Assembly (NCBI GenBank): GCA_036558265.1
Contig: DATBFY010000375.1
Span: 1-14,133, forward strand
Reading direction: 5' to 3'
Length of the DNA: 14,133 bases
Origin: RYN-433 sp036558265
GTDB lineage: Bacteria > Planctomycetota > Phycisphaerae > Tepidisphaerales > Tepidisphaeraceae
Both the position numbers and the translations under genes were made by a program. The notes below the pieces were generated by a model. The model searched no databases. It saw only the letters and a list, made by a program, of their open reading frames with translations, and was not told the origin of the DNA. Below, piece by piece: positions 7,212-14,133 of the stretch; the first letter of the stretch is position 1, and every line of letters begins with the position of its first letter.

Positions 7212-7240
7212 TTGGAATAACTTGGGATACCGGTTACTAT
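7212..7240 (+). promoter_or_regulatory. Sigma-70-like promoter for the HAF/metallopeptidase gene
   Basis: TTGGAA (7212-7217) and TACTAT (7235-7240) are separated by exactly 17 bases, with four of six consensus positions matched in each. Transcription would start near 7247, giving a leader of about 34 bases. Confidence 0.5.
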
Positions 7241-7265
7241 GCCGCTCGTCACACGTGCACCAAGT

Positions 7266-7273
7266 GGGAGAGG
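7266..7273 (+). promoter_or_regulatory. Ribosome binding site GGGAGAGG
   Basis: This purine-rich Shine-Dalgarno-like sequence ends seven bases before the ATG at 7281 and fixes the start of the 984-residue protein. Confidence 0.65.
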
Positions 7274-7280
7274 CTGATCA

Positions 7281-10235
7281 ATGCTACGATCGCAGATTCA
7301 AGGTGGCGGACAAGTGACTCACGCGGATCGCAACCACAGGTCTCGGACCCACCGTCCGGTCCGGATGGAGGCGCTGGAGAAGCGTTGCCTGCTGACGGCC
7401 ATGTACTCCGTGACCGACTTGGGTACCCTGGGCGGCCCCACCAGCACGGCCACCGCACTCAACGAGAACGGCGACGTCGTTGGCGCCGCCGCCATTAACG
7501 ACAACGTTCGTCATGCCTTCCTGTTCCGCAATGGCCAGATGGTCGACCTGACACCCGGCGAATCGCACGGCACCATCGCCACTGACGTGAACGCATCGGA
7601 CGAGGTCGTGGGATCGTGCAACTTCTATCCCGCCGGCATCGTCTATCGAAACGGTCAGGTGGACACCTTGTTCAACATTTACTCTGCGGACCTGATCAAC
7701 GACAACGGCGAGATCGTGACGACGGCACTAGGCCTGTGGGGATGGTTGCCGGGTCTGGGTCAGATTCTGGGCCACGACGACTACCTACCCGGCCCCGCGA
7801 GCGGAATTAACAACGCCGGGCAGATCGTCGGCGGAGTCATGGGGATCGACGAGGGCGACGACGGTGGGTTCCCCATCGTGGGCGGGTACCTTGGCAACGG
7901 CCAGTCCCCCATTCTGCTTGGCGACGGCGTGTTCCCTTCCGCGATCAATGCCGGTGGAACCATCGTGGGCAGCACCGGCGCCTCGTACTCCTCCGTGCAG
8001 AACCGAGCGTTCGTCCTGCCACCGGGCGGCACGATCGCGGCGCTCCCGACGCTTGGTGGTGACTACGGCGAAGCCGACAGCGTTAACGCGCGTGGCGACA
8101 TCGTCGGCAAATCGAGTACCGCGCGCGCCGACATGCACGCGTTCCTTTACCGCGGCGGCGCCGTGCAGGACCTGAACGACCTGATCGATCCGAGCTTGGG
8201 ATGGACGCTCACCGAGGCGACCGGGATCAACGACCGCGGGCAGATCGTCGGAAACGGCATCAACCCCCAGGGCCAGCACCACGCGTTTCTGCTCGACCCG
8301 GACACGGATGGCGACGGGCTGCCGGACCGCTGGGAGACCGACGGGATCGACGTGGACGGGGACGGAACGATCGACCTGAAACTGAACTCCAACCCGCTGC
8401 ACAAGGACGTCTTCGTCGAGCTCGACAATTACGGGAAGGTCCGCCCCCTGGCCGGGGCCTTGGCGGACGTGGGCGTCGCGTTCCAGAATGCCCCGGTCGC
8501 GAACCCCGACGGGCACGACGGCATAAACCTTCACGTCATCACCAGCGATCCTTCGGTCCCGGGCGTCCAATTTACGTCCGCGGGCTTCAACGCCGAGATT
8601 GGCCAGCTGCGCCTACAGTACGTGGGCAATCCGGGCGACACGGCACAGACGAGGGCGGCCAAGCGCATGGCATACCGGTACTGCGTCTTCGCGAACACCT
8701 TCCCGTACACGGACCCGGACGGATGCACAAGTCCCGTGCTCGGGCTAGCAAACGGGATCCCGGGGAACGCGTTCACCGTGTCGCTTGGCCGGACAAAGTA
8801 CGAGGCGGATCGGGATTCGGTCGCGGGGACGTTTATGCACGAACTGGGTCACACGCTGGGGCTCCGCCACGGCGGCATGGACGACGTGCAGTACAAGCCC
8901 AATTATATCAGCGTGATGAATTATACCTGGGCGATGCCACACCCTGCGGATCAGCACGGCCCTGGTTACGCCGACTCGTGGACGCTGGATTACTCGCGCA
9001 GCATCGCTCGGTACAGCATCGACGAGAGCGACCTGGACGAACGCGCCGGGTTGGGGCTGCGGGTCGGGTTCGACACGCAGATCGGCACCGGCTCCCTGTT
9101 CGGGTGCGTCCCCGTGTGGCGGGTCGTGAACGAAACCGGTCCGGTGGACTTCAGCAACAGCGACGTGGACGGCGATGGCGTGTTCGACAATGACCAGCAC
9201 GTGAAGGCGGACCTGAACGGAGACGGCATCCTGTCGCAACTCGACGCCGCGCTCGACTGGCCGGTCCTCGTTTACGCGGTGCCTGCGGATAAACCCGCCG
9301 TGGCCGCCGGCGGCGCTGTGGCTGCGCCTGGGATCGATGAGTTCGATGAGTTCGGCATGACGGTTGACGCACAGTTGGCACTGGACCACGCCGGCGCCGA
9401 CGCGATGCCGCCGCGCGTCAGGATCGCGCTCGACCCGGACGACCCTCGCCAAGTCGAGCTCTGGTTCAGCGAGGATGTGGGCACGTCCCTCTCGCTCTCA
9501 GACGTACAGTTGCAAAATGTGGACACGGGGCAGTTCCTCCCAACCTCGGCCTTAGCGCTGGCGTACGACCCAACGTATGACGTGGCAACCGTGACTTTCC
9601 CGGGGTTCGCGGGGGGCGTCCTCCCGGATGGGAACTACCGCTTGGTCCTTCCGGCAGCGGCGGTCATCGATGGGTCCGGGGCACCGCTGGACGCGAACGG
9701 CGACGGCGTGGGGGGTGACGACCTCCGATTCGACTTCTTCCAGCTCGCGGGAGACGCGAACCGCGACCGGAAGGTGGACTTTGCCGACTTGGTAGCGCTA
9801 GCGCAACACTACCAAGTCTCCGATGGGCTGCGGACCCTGGCCGACGGCGACTTCACTGGCGACGGAAACGTCGACTTCGATGACCTCGTGAAGCTGGCCC
9901 AGAATTACAACCGCTCCCTGGATGGAGCGCCGGTCACGGGTGCGGCGGCCCCGTTCGCTACCGCCCTCGCCGCGACATTGGGGATGACGCCGCCAGCCAG
10001 CACGGCAGCGGCAAAGACGGCGCGGCGGCCAACCACAGTGGCCAAACCTGTATCACATCGGCCGGCGACTCCGTCCAGGTCATCGACGATTGCTCCGGCC
10101 CGCAAGCCGGCGAAGACGGCCCCCGCTTCGTTCACTGCCCCGATCATTGCCCCACCGTCCGCAGCCGCCATGATCTTTGGAACGCAGCGGATCGGTAACC
10201 GGGGCGCGCGACATGCTGAGGCAGTCTGGGAATGA
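7281..10235 (+). CDS. Secreted multidomain protein: HAF repeats, zinc metallopeptidase, dockerin
   Basis: 984 residues. A basic N-terminus leads to the planctomycete export motif MEALEKRCLLTA (29-40). Residues about 42-338 are HAF-type repeats: DLGTLGG near 46, INxxGxxVG units, and HAF at RHAFLF, MHAFLY and HHAFLL. DTDGDGLPDRW at about 340-350 is an EF-hand/thrombospondin-3-like calcium loop, followed by a second one, DVDGDGTIDL. A metzincin-like site follows: HELGHTLGLRHGG at 520-532 (zinc ligands His520, His524, His530; catalytic Glu521) with a Met-turn SVMNY around Met546. Residues about 712-820 look like an Ig-like domain (VELWFSEDV). Dockerin-like duplicated loops lie at about 824-880 (DANRDRKVDFADL and DFTGDGNVDFDDL). 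The last ~100 residues are a low-complexity Ala/Pro/Thr/Lys tail. The likely role is an extracellular, calcium-stabilised protease; its substrate is unknown. Confidence 0.88.
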   Translation: MLRSQIQGGGQVTHADRNHRSRTHRPVRMEALEKRCLLTAMYSVTDLGTLGGPTSTATALNENGDVVGAAAINDNVRHAFLFRNGQMVDLTPGESHGTIATDVNASDEVVGSCNFYPAGIVYRNGQVDTLFNIYSADLINDNGEIVTTALGLWGWLPGLGQILGHDDYLPGPASGINNAGQIVGGVMGIDEGDDGGFPIVGGYLGNGQSPILLGDGVFPSAINAGGTIVGSTGASYSSVQNRAFVLPPGGTIAALPTLGGDYGEADSVNARGDIVGKSSTARADMHAFLYRGGAVQDLNDLIDPSLGWTLTEATGINDRGQIVGNGINPQGQHHAFLLDPDTDGDGLPDRWETDGIDVDGDGTIDLKLNSNPLHKDVFVELDNYGKVRPLAGALADVGVAFQNAPVANPDGHDGINLHVITSDPSVPGVQFTSAGFNAEIGQLRLQYVGNPGDTAQTRAAKRMAYRYCVFANTFPYTDPDGCTSPVLGLANGIPGNAFTVSLGRTKYEADRDSVAGTFMHELGHTLGLRHGGMDDVQYKPNYISVMNYTWAMPHPADQHGPGYADSWTLDYSRSIARYSIDESDLDERAGLGLRVGFDTQIGTGSLFGCVPVWRVVNETGPVDFSNSDVDGDGVFDNDQHVKADLNGDGILSQLDAALDWPVLVYAVPADKPAVAAGGAVAAPGIDEFDEFGMTVDAQLALDHAGADAMPPRVRIALDPDDPRQVELWFSEDVGTSLSLSDVQLQNVDTGQFLPTSALALAYDPTYDVATVTFPGFAGGVLPDGNYRLVLPAAAVIDGSGAPLDANGDGVGGDDLRFDFFQLAGDANRDRKVDFADLVALAQHYQVSDGLRTLADGDFTGDGNVDFDDLVKLAQNYNRSLDGAPVTGAAAPFATALAATLGMTPPASTAAAKTARRPTTVAKPVSHRPATPSRSSTIAPARKPAKTAPASFTAPIIAPPSAAAMIFGTQRIGNRGARHAEAVWE

Positions 10236-10340
10236 GCGGCGCCGAGATGTGCTCACGGCAATCGCTTGAACTCGCTTTCGCGCCAATTAGGGCCACGGCA
10301 GCGAAGCAGAAGCTTGCTGTACCAAAACGCCGTTGAAGTT

Positions 10341-10369
10341 TTGTCTCCGCGCCGCCGATCCGGTAGACT
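10341..10369 (+). promoter_or_regulatory. Possible promoter at the edge of the hairpin cluster
   Basis: TTGTCT (10341-10346) and TAGACT (10364-10369) are 17 bases apart, each four of six from consensus. If real, transcription would begin close to 10376, right at the first large hairpin. The surrounding sequence is GC-rich and such matches arise by chance, so this is weak. Confidence 0.25.
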
Positions 10370-10370
10370 T

Positions 10371-10437
10371 CGGTAGTCGGCGGTATCCCCCGGCGGAGGT
10401 TCCCCCCCTTCCTCCGCCAATCGCCGACACTGTTTTT
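10371..10437 (+). terminator. Two-tier intrinsic terminator downstream of the HAF/metallopeptidase gene
   Basis: An outer stem pairs CGGT-GTCGGCG (10371-10382, one A bulged at 10375) with CGCCGACACTG (10422-10432). An inner stem pairs GGCGGAGG (10392-10399) with CCTCCGCC (10411-10418) over a loop of mostly C. TTTTT follows at 10433-10437. It lies about 135 bases after the stop codon. The 5' arm could instead pair upstream, GCCGCCGA (10351-10358) with TCGGCGGT (10377-10384), an alternative fold of the kind used in attenuators. Confidence 0.7.
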
Positions 10438-10446
10438 GCCTACACC

Positions 10447-10485
10447 GTCCGGAACCCGCTCCGGACAACCTCCCCTCGCGGGAGG
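10447..10485 (+). ncRNA. Pair of GC-rich hairpins between two terminators (candidate small RNA)
   Basis: Hairpin GTCCGGA-acccgc-TCCGGAC (10447-10466) is followed two bases later by CCTCCC-ctcgc-GGGAGG (10469-10485). Together with the terminator stem at 10488 they form a tight run of stems with single-stranded spacers of two bases. Loops are C-rich. The segment lies after one T-run and before another, so it could be a short transcript of its own, or part of read-through or leader RNA. It matches no RNA family I know. Confidence 0.35.
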
Positions 10486-10487
10486 CT

Positions 10488-10519
10488 GGCTGCGGACTCC
10501 CGCGTCCGCAGCCCTTTTT
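10488..10519 (+). terminator. Strong intrinsic terminator
   Basis: A perfect 10-bp stem GGCTGCGGAC / GTCCGCAGCC (10488-10497 and 10504-10513) has a six-base loop TCCCGC and, after one C, five T residues (10515-10519). It is 73 bases upstream of the Mrr-type nuclease start, and a second terminator lies at 10371-10437. Confidence 0.8.
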
Positions 10520-10591
10520 CATGCGCACTGAGAACTCAGATCGTCGCGGCGACCTGGCATGTGCCCCGACAAGCGCAGAGAATGCCCGTCC

Positions 10592-11449
10592 ATGGGACGT
10601 AGACGTTCGCGAAGGGCGGAGGCGGGCTTGATCGAGGACCTGGGTGGACTGCTGGGCGACCTGGCAGTGTCCGGCCCCCTCGGCATGATCGGCGTCGGCC
10701 TCCTGTTCCTCATTTCTGGCCTGTGGCTGCGGCGACAATACCAGCCGTACATGCCGCAACTGAGCGTCGCGGCCGGCACCGCGTTCGCGTGCGGCGGCGC
10801 GGCTTTGATGGTCGCGGGAATCATCTGGGCATCGGTCAAGCGAGTCCGGCAAAGCGCGACGGCAATATCGGCGACACTGGCGAAGTCTCGCCGACCGCCC
10901 GACCAGGGCAAACCAGTCCCACGGGACGGCCAGGCGTTCGAACGGCTCGTCGCCGAGTTCTTCCGCGCCCAGGGCTACGAGGTCGAGGAGACCGGCACGG
11001 ACGGCCAAGGCGGTGATCGCGGCGTTGATCTGGTCCTCCGCCGCCCGGCCGATCCTGCATCGCCCGTGATCCTCGTTCAGTGCAAGGACTACGTCCAGTG
11101 GGGCGTCGGCGCCGAGCGGGTGCGGGCGTTCGCCGGGGCCATCGCCCTGCGCGGGCCCGGCCACGTCGGGATGATCGTCACAACCGGTCGCTTCACGGCC
11201 GACGCGACACGGGACGCGGCCGCATTGGATATCCGGCTGATCGACGGCGGCCAGTGGGCGGAAATGGCGCCGCTTGGCGTCGGCTCCGTATCAACAATAC
11301 CATCGTCCCCTACAGCATCTGCGCCGCTGTGCCCGAGCTGCCGTGTACCAATGGTCCGGCGGGGGCCGAAGACGGGCGAGGAGACTTGGCGGCCGTTCTG
11401 GGGCTGCCGCAATTACCCGCAATGCCGCGAAAGGTTCGAGACTGCCTGA
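10592..11449 (+). CDS. Membrane-anchored Mrr-type restriction endonuclease with topoisomerase zinc finger
   Basis: 285 residues from the ATG at 10592; an ATG at 10559 would add 11 residues, and neither has a strong ribosome binding site. Two hydrophobic segments at about 30-46 and 58-79 predict a hairpin in the inner membrane, preceded by a basic RRRSRR. Residues about 111-225 are a PD-(D/E)XK domain of the Mrr type: AFERLVAEFFRAQGYEVE, then GGDRGVDLVLRR (Asp146) and ILVQCK (Gln163, Lys165), the metal-binding core. The C-terminus is a four-Cys zinc finger (Cys247, Cys250, Cys272, Cys278) like those at the end of topoisomerase I, with WGCRNYPQCR. Mrr-type enzymes cut methylated or otherwise marked DNA; a membrane-tethered version may act on incoming DNA, which is inference. 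The gene follows a strong terminator, so it needs its own promoter or read-through. No terminator is clear after it. Confidence 0.85.
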   Translation: MGRRRSRRAEAGLIEDLGGLLGDLAVSGPLGMIGVGLLFLISGLWLRRQYQPYMPQLSVAAGTAFACGGAALMVAGIIWASVKRVRQSATAISATLAKSRRPPDQGKPVPRDGQAFERLVAEFFRAQGYEVEETGTDGQGGDRGVDLVLRRPADPASPVILVQCKDYVQWGVGAERVRAFAGAIALRGPGHVGMIVTTGRFTADATRDAAALDIRLIDGGQWAEMAPLGVGSVSTIPSSPTASAPLCPSCRVPMVRRGPKTGEETWRPFWGCRNYPQCRERFETA

Positions 11450-11523
11450 TCTTCTGCGCGGATGATGCGGGGGCCGTCCAGTCTCGTTTTTCCGCGGTCC
11501 TGAACCCGAGAGGCAGAATCCTG

Positions 11524-11552
11524 TTGTTATGCAGCTGAGCCGATTTTATATT
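11524..11552 (+). promoter_or_regulatory. Sigma-70-like promoter for hsdR
   Basis: TTGTTA (11524-11529) and TATATT (11547-11552) are exactly 17 bases apart, matching four and five of six consensus positions. This A/T-rich island stands out in GC-rich DNA. Transcription would start near 11559, 34 bases before the hsdR ATG. It suggests hsdR is not merely co-transcribed with the Mrr gene. Confidence 0.55.
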
Positions 11553-11592
11553 GGGCCCGCAAGCACATCCCCTTGTAAGGTCGCCCGAGACT

Positions 11593-14133
11593 ATGCGTAA
11601 CGACGAGGAAAGGGAGTGGCAGACCCGTAAGCGGCGCATCGACACGCGCCTGACCGCGCTGGGTTGGACGATCACGCCCTACCTGGAGGGCACCGCTCTT
11701 TCCTCGTATGCCCGACACGCGCTGACCGAGTATCCCACGGCCAACGGCCCGGCGGATTACGCGCTGGTCGTCGATGGCCGAATCCTCGGCATCGTCGAGG
11801 CCAAGAAGCTGACCCTGGGGCCGCAGAACGTGCTGAGTCAGGCGGAGCGGTACGCCAGGGGTCTGGCCGATTCCCCCTTCGATTTCCACGGCCTGCACGT
11901 CCCGTTCCTCTACTCCACCAACGGCGAAGTCCTCTGGTTCCACGACGTGCGGAACGCCCTCTCGCGCTCCCGCCGAATCTCCACCTTTCACACACCGGCG
12001 GCCCTGACGGAGCTGATCGGCCGCGACGTCGACGCCGACTGCGCCTGGTTCGCCGATCGCGCCAACGACCACGAACGCCTCCGCGACTACCAGCGGGACG
12101 CCAACGCCGCCGTGGAGAAGGCCATCGCCGAACGCAAACGGCAGATGCTCGTGGCGATGGCCACCGGCACCGGCAAGACGTTCACGACGGTCAACAGCGT
12201 TTACCGCCTGATGAAGTCGGGCGTCGCCCGCCGCGTCCTGTTCCTCGTCGACCGCACCGCGCTGGCCGTCCAGGCCGTCCGGGCGTTCGCCTCCTACGAG
12301 CCCGAGCCGGGGTTGAAGTTCAACAAGGTCTACGAGGTCTACAGCCAGCGCTTCCGCCGTGAGGACGTGGAGGACGAGGAAGCCGCCAAGTCCGACAAGT
12401 TCGACCCGGCCGTCCTCCCCGCCCCCTACCTGCTCGACCCCAAGCCCGGCCACGCCTTCGTCTACGTCTGCACGATCCAGCGGATGGCGATCAACCTCTT
12501 CGGCCGCGAGGCCGCCTTCGAGCAGGGGGACGACCTCCCGGACCCCGACGACGCGGAGAAACTCGACATCCCCATCCACGCCTTCGACCTGATCGTGGCC
12601 GACGAGTGTCACCGCGGCTACACCGCCAGCGAGCAGGCGGTCTGGCGCCGCACCCTCGACCACTTCGACGCGATCAAGGTCGGCCTGACCGCCACCCCCG
12701 CCGCCCATACCAAGGCCTACTTCAACGACGTCGTCTACCGGTACGGGTACGATCGGGCCGTGCGCGAGGGGTACCTGGTCGATTACGACGCCGTCACGAT
12801 CAAGTCCGGCGTCCGCCTCAACGGCGTCTTCCTCCGCGAGGGGGAGCAGGTCGCGATCGTCGACCCCGACAGCGGCACCGAGCAGATGGACCAGCTCGAA
12901 GACGAGCGCAAGTTCGAGGCCACCGACATCGAGCGCAAGATCACCGTCCTGGACTCCAACCGCAAGATCGTCGAGGAGTTCAAGAAGTACGCCCTGGAAC
13001 ACGAAGTCCGGTATGGCCGGTTCCCCAAGACCCTCTTCTTCGCCGCCAACGACCTGCCCCACGTCTCCCACGCCGACACGCTCGTGACGCTCCTGCGCGA
13101 CGCCTTCGGCCGGGGCGACTCGTTCGTCTCCAAGATCACCGGCAGCCCGACCGTCGACCGCCCGCTCCAGCGCATCCGCGAGTTCCGCAACCGCCCGAAT
13201 CCGGCGATCGTCGTCTCGGTCGATTTGATGTCCACCGGTGTTGACATCCCGGACCTGGAGATGATCGTCTTCCTCCGCCCGGTCAAGAGCCGCATCCTCT
13301 TCGAGCAGATGCTCGGCCGGGGCACGCGCAAGGGGGACAAGTTCCCGGACAAGAGCCACTTCACCGTCTTCGACTGCTTCGACGGCACACTGCTGGCCTA
13401 TTTCAAGAGCGCCAGCGCGTTCACCGCCGAGCCTCCGGACAAGCCCACCAGGCCCTTGGAGCAGGTGATCGAGGACATCTGGCAGAACAAGGACCGGCAG
13501 TACAACGTCCGCTGCCTGGTGAAGCGCTTCCAGCGCCTCGCCAAGGAGATGAGCGGCGACACGCGGGAGAAGCTGGCCGGGTTCATCCCCGACGGCGACC
13601 TGGAGCAGTTCGCCAAGGACCTGCCGCAGGTGCTGGGCAAGAGCTTAACGCAGACGATGGCCGTGCTGCGGAACAAGGAATTCCAGAACGTCCTGATCAA
13701 CCACCGCCCCGCCCGGCGCGGCCTGATCGTCGACCGCACGACCGAGGACACGGTCAGCAGCGAATGGCTGATCCGGGACGGCAACGGCAAGGAGTACCGA
13801 CCGGACGACTATTTGTCCGCCTTCGCCCAATTCGTGAAGCAGAACCCCGAGCAGGTCGAGGCGATCCGCATCCTGCTGGAGCGGCCCAAGGAGTGGGGCA
13901 CGGCCGCGCTCTCCGATCTGAGGCAGAAGCTTGCAAGACAGTCCCCGCGGTTCGACGAGCGGAATTTGCAGCGGGCCCACCAAATCCGGTATCACAAGGC
14001 CCTGGCCGACATCATCTCGATGGTGAAGCACGCGGCGCGGGAAACCGAGCCGCTCCTGACCGCGGCGGAGCGGGCCGAACGCGCGATCAAGAAGGTCGCC
14101 GGCAGCCAAACGCTATCCGACGAGCAGGCGCGG
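11593..14133 (+). CDS. hsdR: Type I restriction enzyme, R subunit (C-terminus outside window)
   Basis: Open from the ATG at 11593 to the right edge, 847 codons with no stop. The N-terminal nuclease domain shows Asp55, then Glu69-Ala-Lys71 in GIVEAKK, the PD-(D/E)XK core of HsdR. A superfamily 2 helicase/translocase follows, with Walker A ATGTGKT at 190-196, DECH at 337-340, VGLTATP, VDLMSTGVDIPDLEMIVFLR and QMLGRGTR at 572-579. The region after about 600 fits the EcoEI-type C-terminal domain that contacts the methylase. Family members are commonly about 900 or more residues, so perhaps 50-100 residues are missing here. The protein pumps unmodified DNA using ATP and cuts it, in complex with HsdM and HsdS, whose genes are expected downstream. 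The only ribosome binding site candidate, GAGA just before the ATG, is weak. All motifs checked look intact. Codons are strongly C-ending. Confidence 0.9.
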   Translation, partial: MRNDEEREWQTRKRRIDTRLTALGWTITPYLEGTALSSYARHALTEYPTANGPADYALVVDGRILGIVEAKKLTLGPQNVLSQAERYARGLADSPFDFHGLHVPFLYSTNGEVLWFHDVRNALSRSRRISTFHTPAALTELIGRDVDADCAWFADRANDHERLRDYQRDANAAVEKAIAERKRQMLVAMATGTGKTFTTVNSVYRLMKSGVARRVLFLVDRTALAVQAVRAFASYEPEPGLKFNKVYEVYSQRFRREDVEDEEAAKSDKFDPAVLPAPYLLDPKPGHAFVYVCTIQRMAINLFGREAAFEQGDDLPDPDDAEKLDIPIHAFDLIVADECHRGYTASEQAVWRRTLDHFDAIKVGLTATPAAHTKAYFNDVVYRYGYDRAVREGYLVDYDAVTIKSGVRLNGVFLREGEQVAIVDPDSGTEQMDQLEDERKFEATDIERKITVLDSNRKIVEEFKKYALEHEVRYGRFPKTLFFAANDLPHVSHADTLVTLLRDAFGRGDSFVSKITGSPTVDRPLQRIREFRNRPNPAIVVSVDLMSTGVDIPDLEMIVFLRPVKSRILFEQMLGRGTRKGDKFPDKSHFTVFDCFDGTLLAYFKSASAFTAEPPDKPTRPLEQVIEDIWQNKDRQYNVRCLVKRFQRLAKEMSGDTREKLAGFIPDGDLEQFAKDLPQVLGKSLTQTMAVLRNKEFQNVLINHRPARRGLIVDRTTEDTVSSEWLIRDGNGKEYRPDDYLSAFAQFVKQNPEQVEAIRILLERPKEWGTAALSDLRQKLARQSPRFDERNLQRAHQIRYHKALADIISMVKHAARETEPLLTAAERAERAIKKVAGSQTLSDEQAR

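Noticed and set aside
10253..11164. Minus-strand open frame of 303 codons through the hairpin region and the Mrr gene
   Set aside because: It overlaps the Mrr-type gene antisense and crosses two intrinsic terminators; only its last few residues look protein-like (NWRESEFKRLP), which is too little to support a gene fragment.
11527..13359. A 610-codon open frame on the minus strand opposite hsdR
   Set aside because: It is the antisense shadow of a strongly C-ending, GC-rich gene; its product is a monotonous Val/Asp/Gly/Leu mix with no motif, while the plus strand carries every HsdR motif.

Overview
The window is GC-rich DNA that most likely comes from a member of the Planctomycetota, possibly Phycisphaerae or a relative. 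Two large predicted secreted proteins carry the N-terminal Leu-Glu-x-Arg-x-x-Leu-Leu-x-Ala type motif common in that phylum (GLEARAYLLAGG and ALEKRCLLTA). The delta-60, HAF and dockerin architectures and the DUF2924/serine recombinase/terminase cassette are also typical of it. Class and genus cannot be settled from this window.

Layout, left to right. (1) 1-325, minus: 5' part of an unrecognised gene with a Cys cluster, running off the left edge. (2) 485-1456, plus: a predicted modification-dependent HNH nuclease with an EVE-like N-terminal domain. (3) 1598-1763, minus: a frameshifted scrap of a phage terminase 3' end. (4) 1963-4959, plus: a delta-60 repeat protein with an RTX calcium-binding tail. 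(5) 4995-6934, minus: a decayed prophage-like cassette made of a small conserved protein, a DUF2924 protein, a serine recombinase cut after its catalytic DRLSR motif, and a terminase large-subunit remnant fused in frame to it. (6) 7281-10235, plus: a secreted HAF-repeat/zinc metallopeptidase/dockerin protein with a recognisable promoter and ribosome binding site. (7) 10236-10591: a non-coding stretch with two strong intrinsic terminators and further GC-rich hairpins with C-rich loops. (8) 10592-11449, plus: a membrane-anchored Mrr-type nuclease with a topoisomerase-type zinc finger. (9) 11593 to the right edge, plus: most of a type I restriction HsdR subunit.

Three different predicted DNA-restriction nucleases, a degraded mobile element with two divergent terminase remnants, and two surface proteins in 14 kb point to an accessory, defence-island-like region. 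The HNH, Mrr and HsdR genes do not form one obvious operon. HsdR has its own promoter-like sequence and probably starts a type I operon whose HsdM and HsdS genes would lie to the right. The most unusual items are the two terminase 3' ends in direct orientation on either side of the delta-60 gene, the in-frame recombinase-terminase chimera, and the hairpin cluster at 10371-10519.
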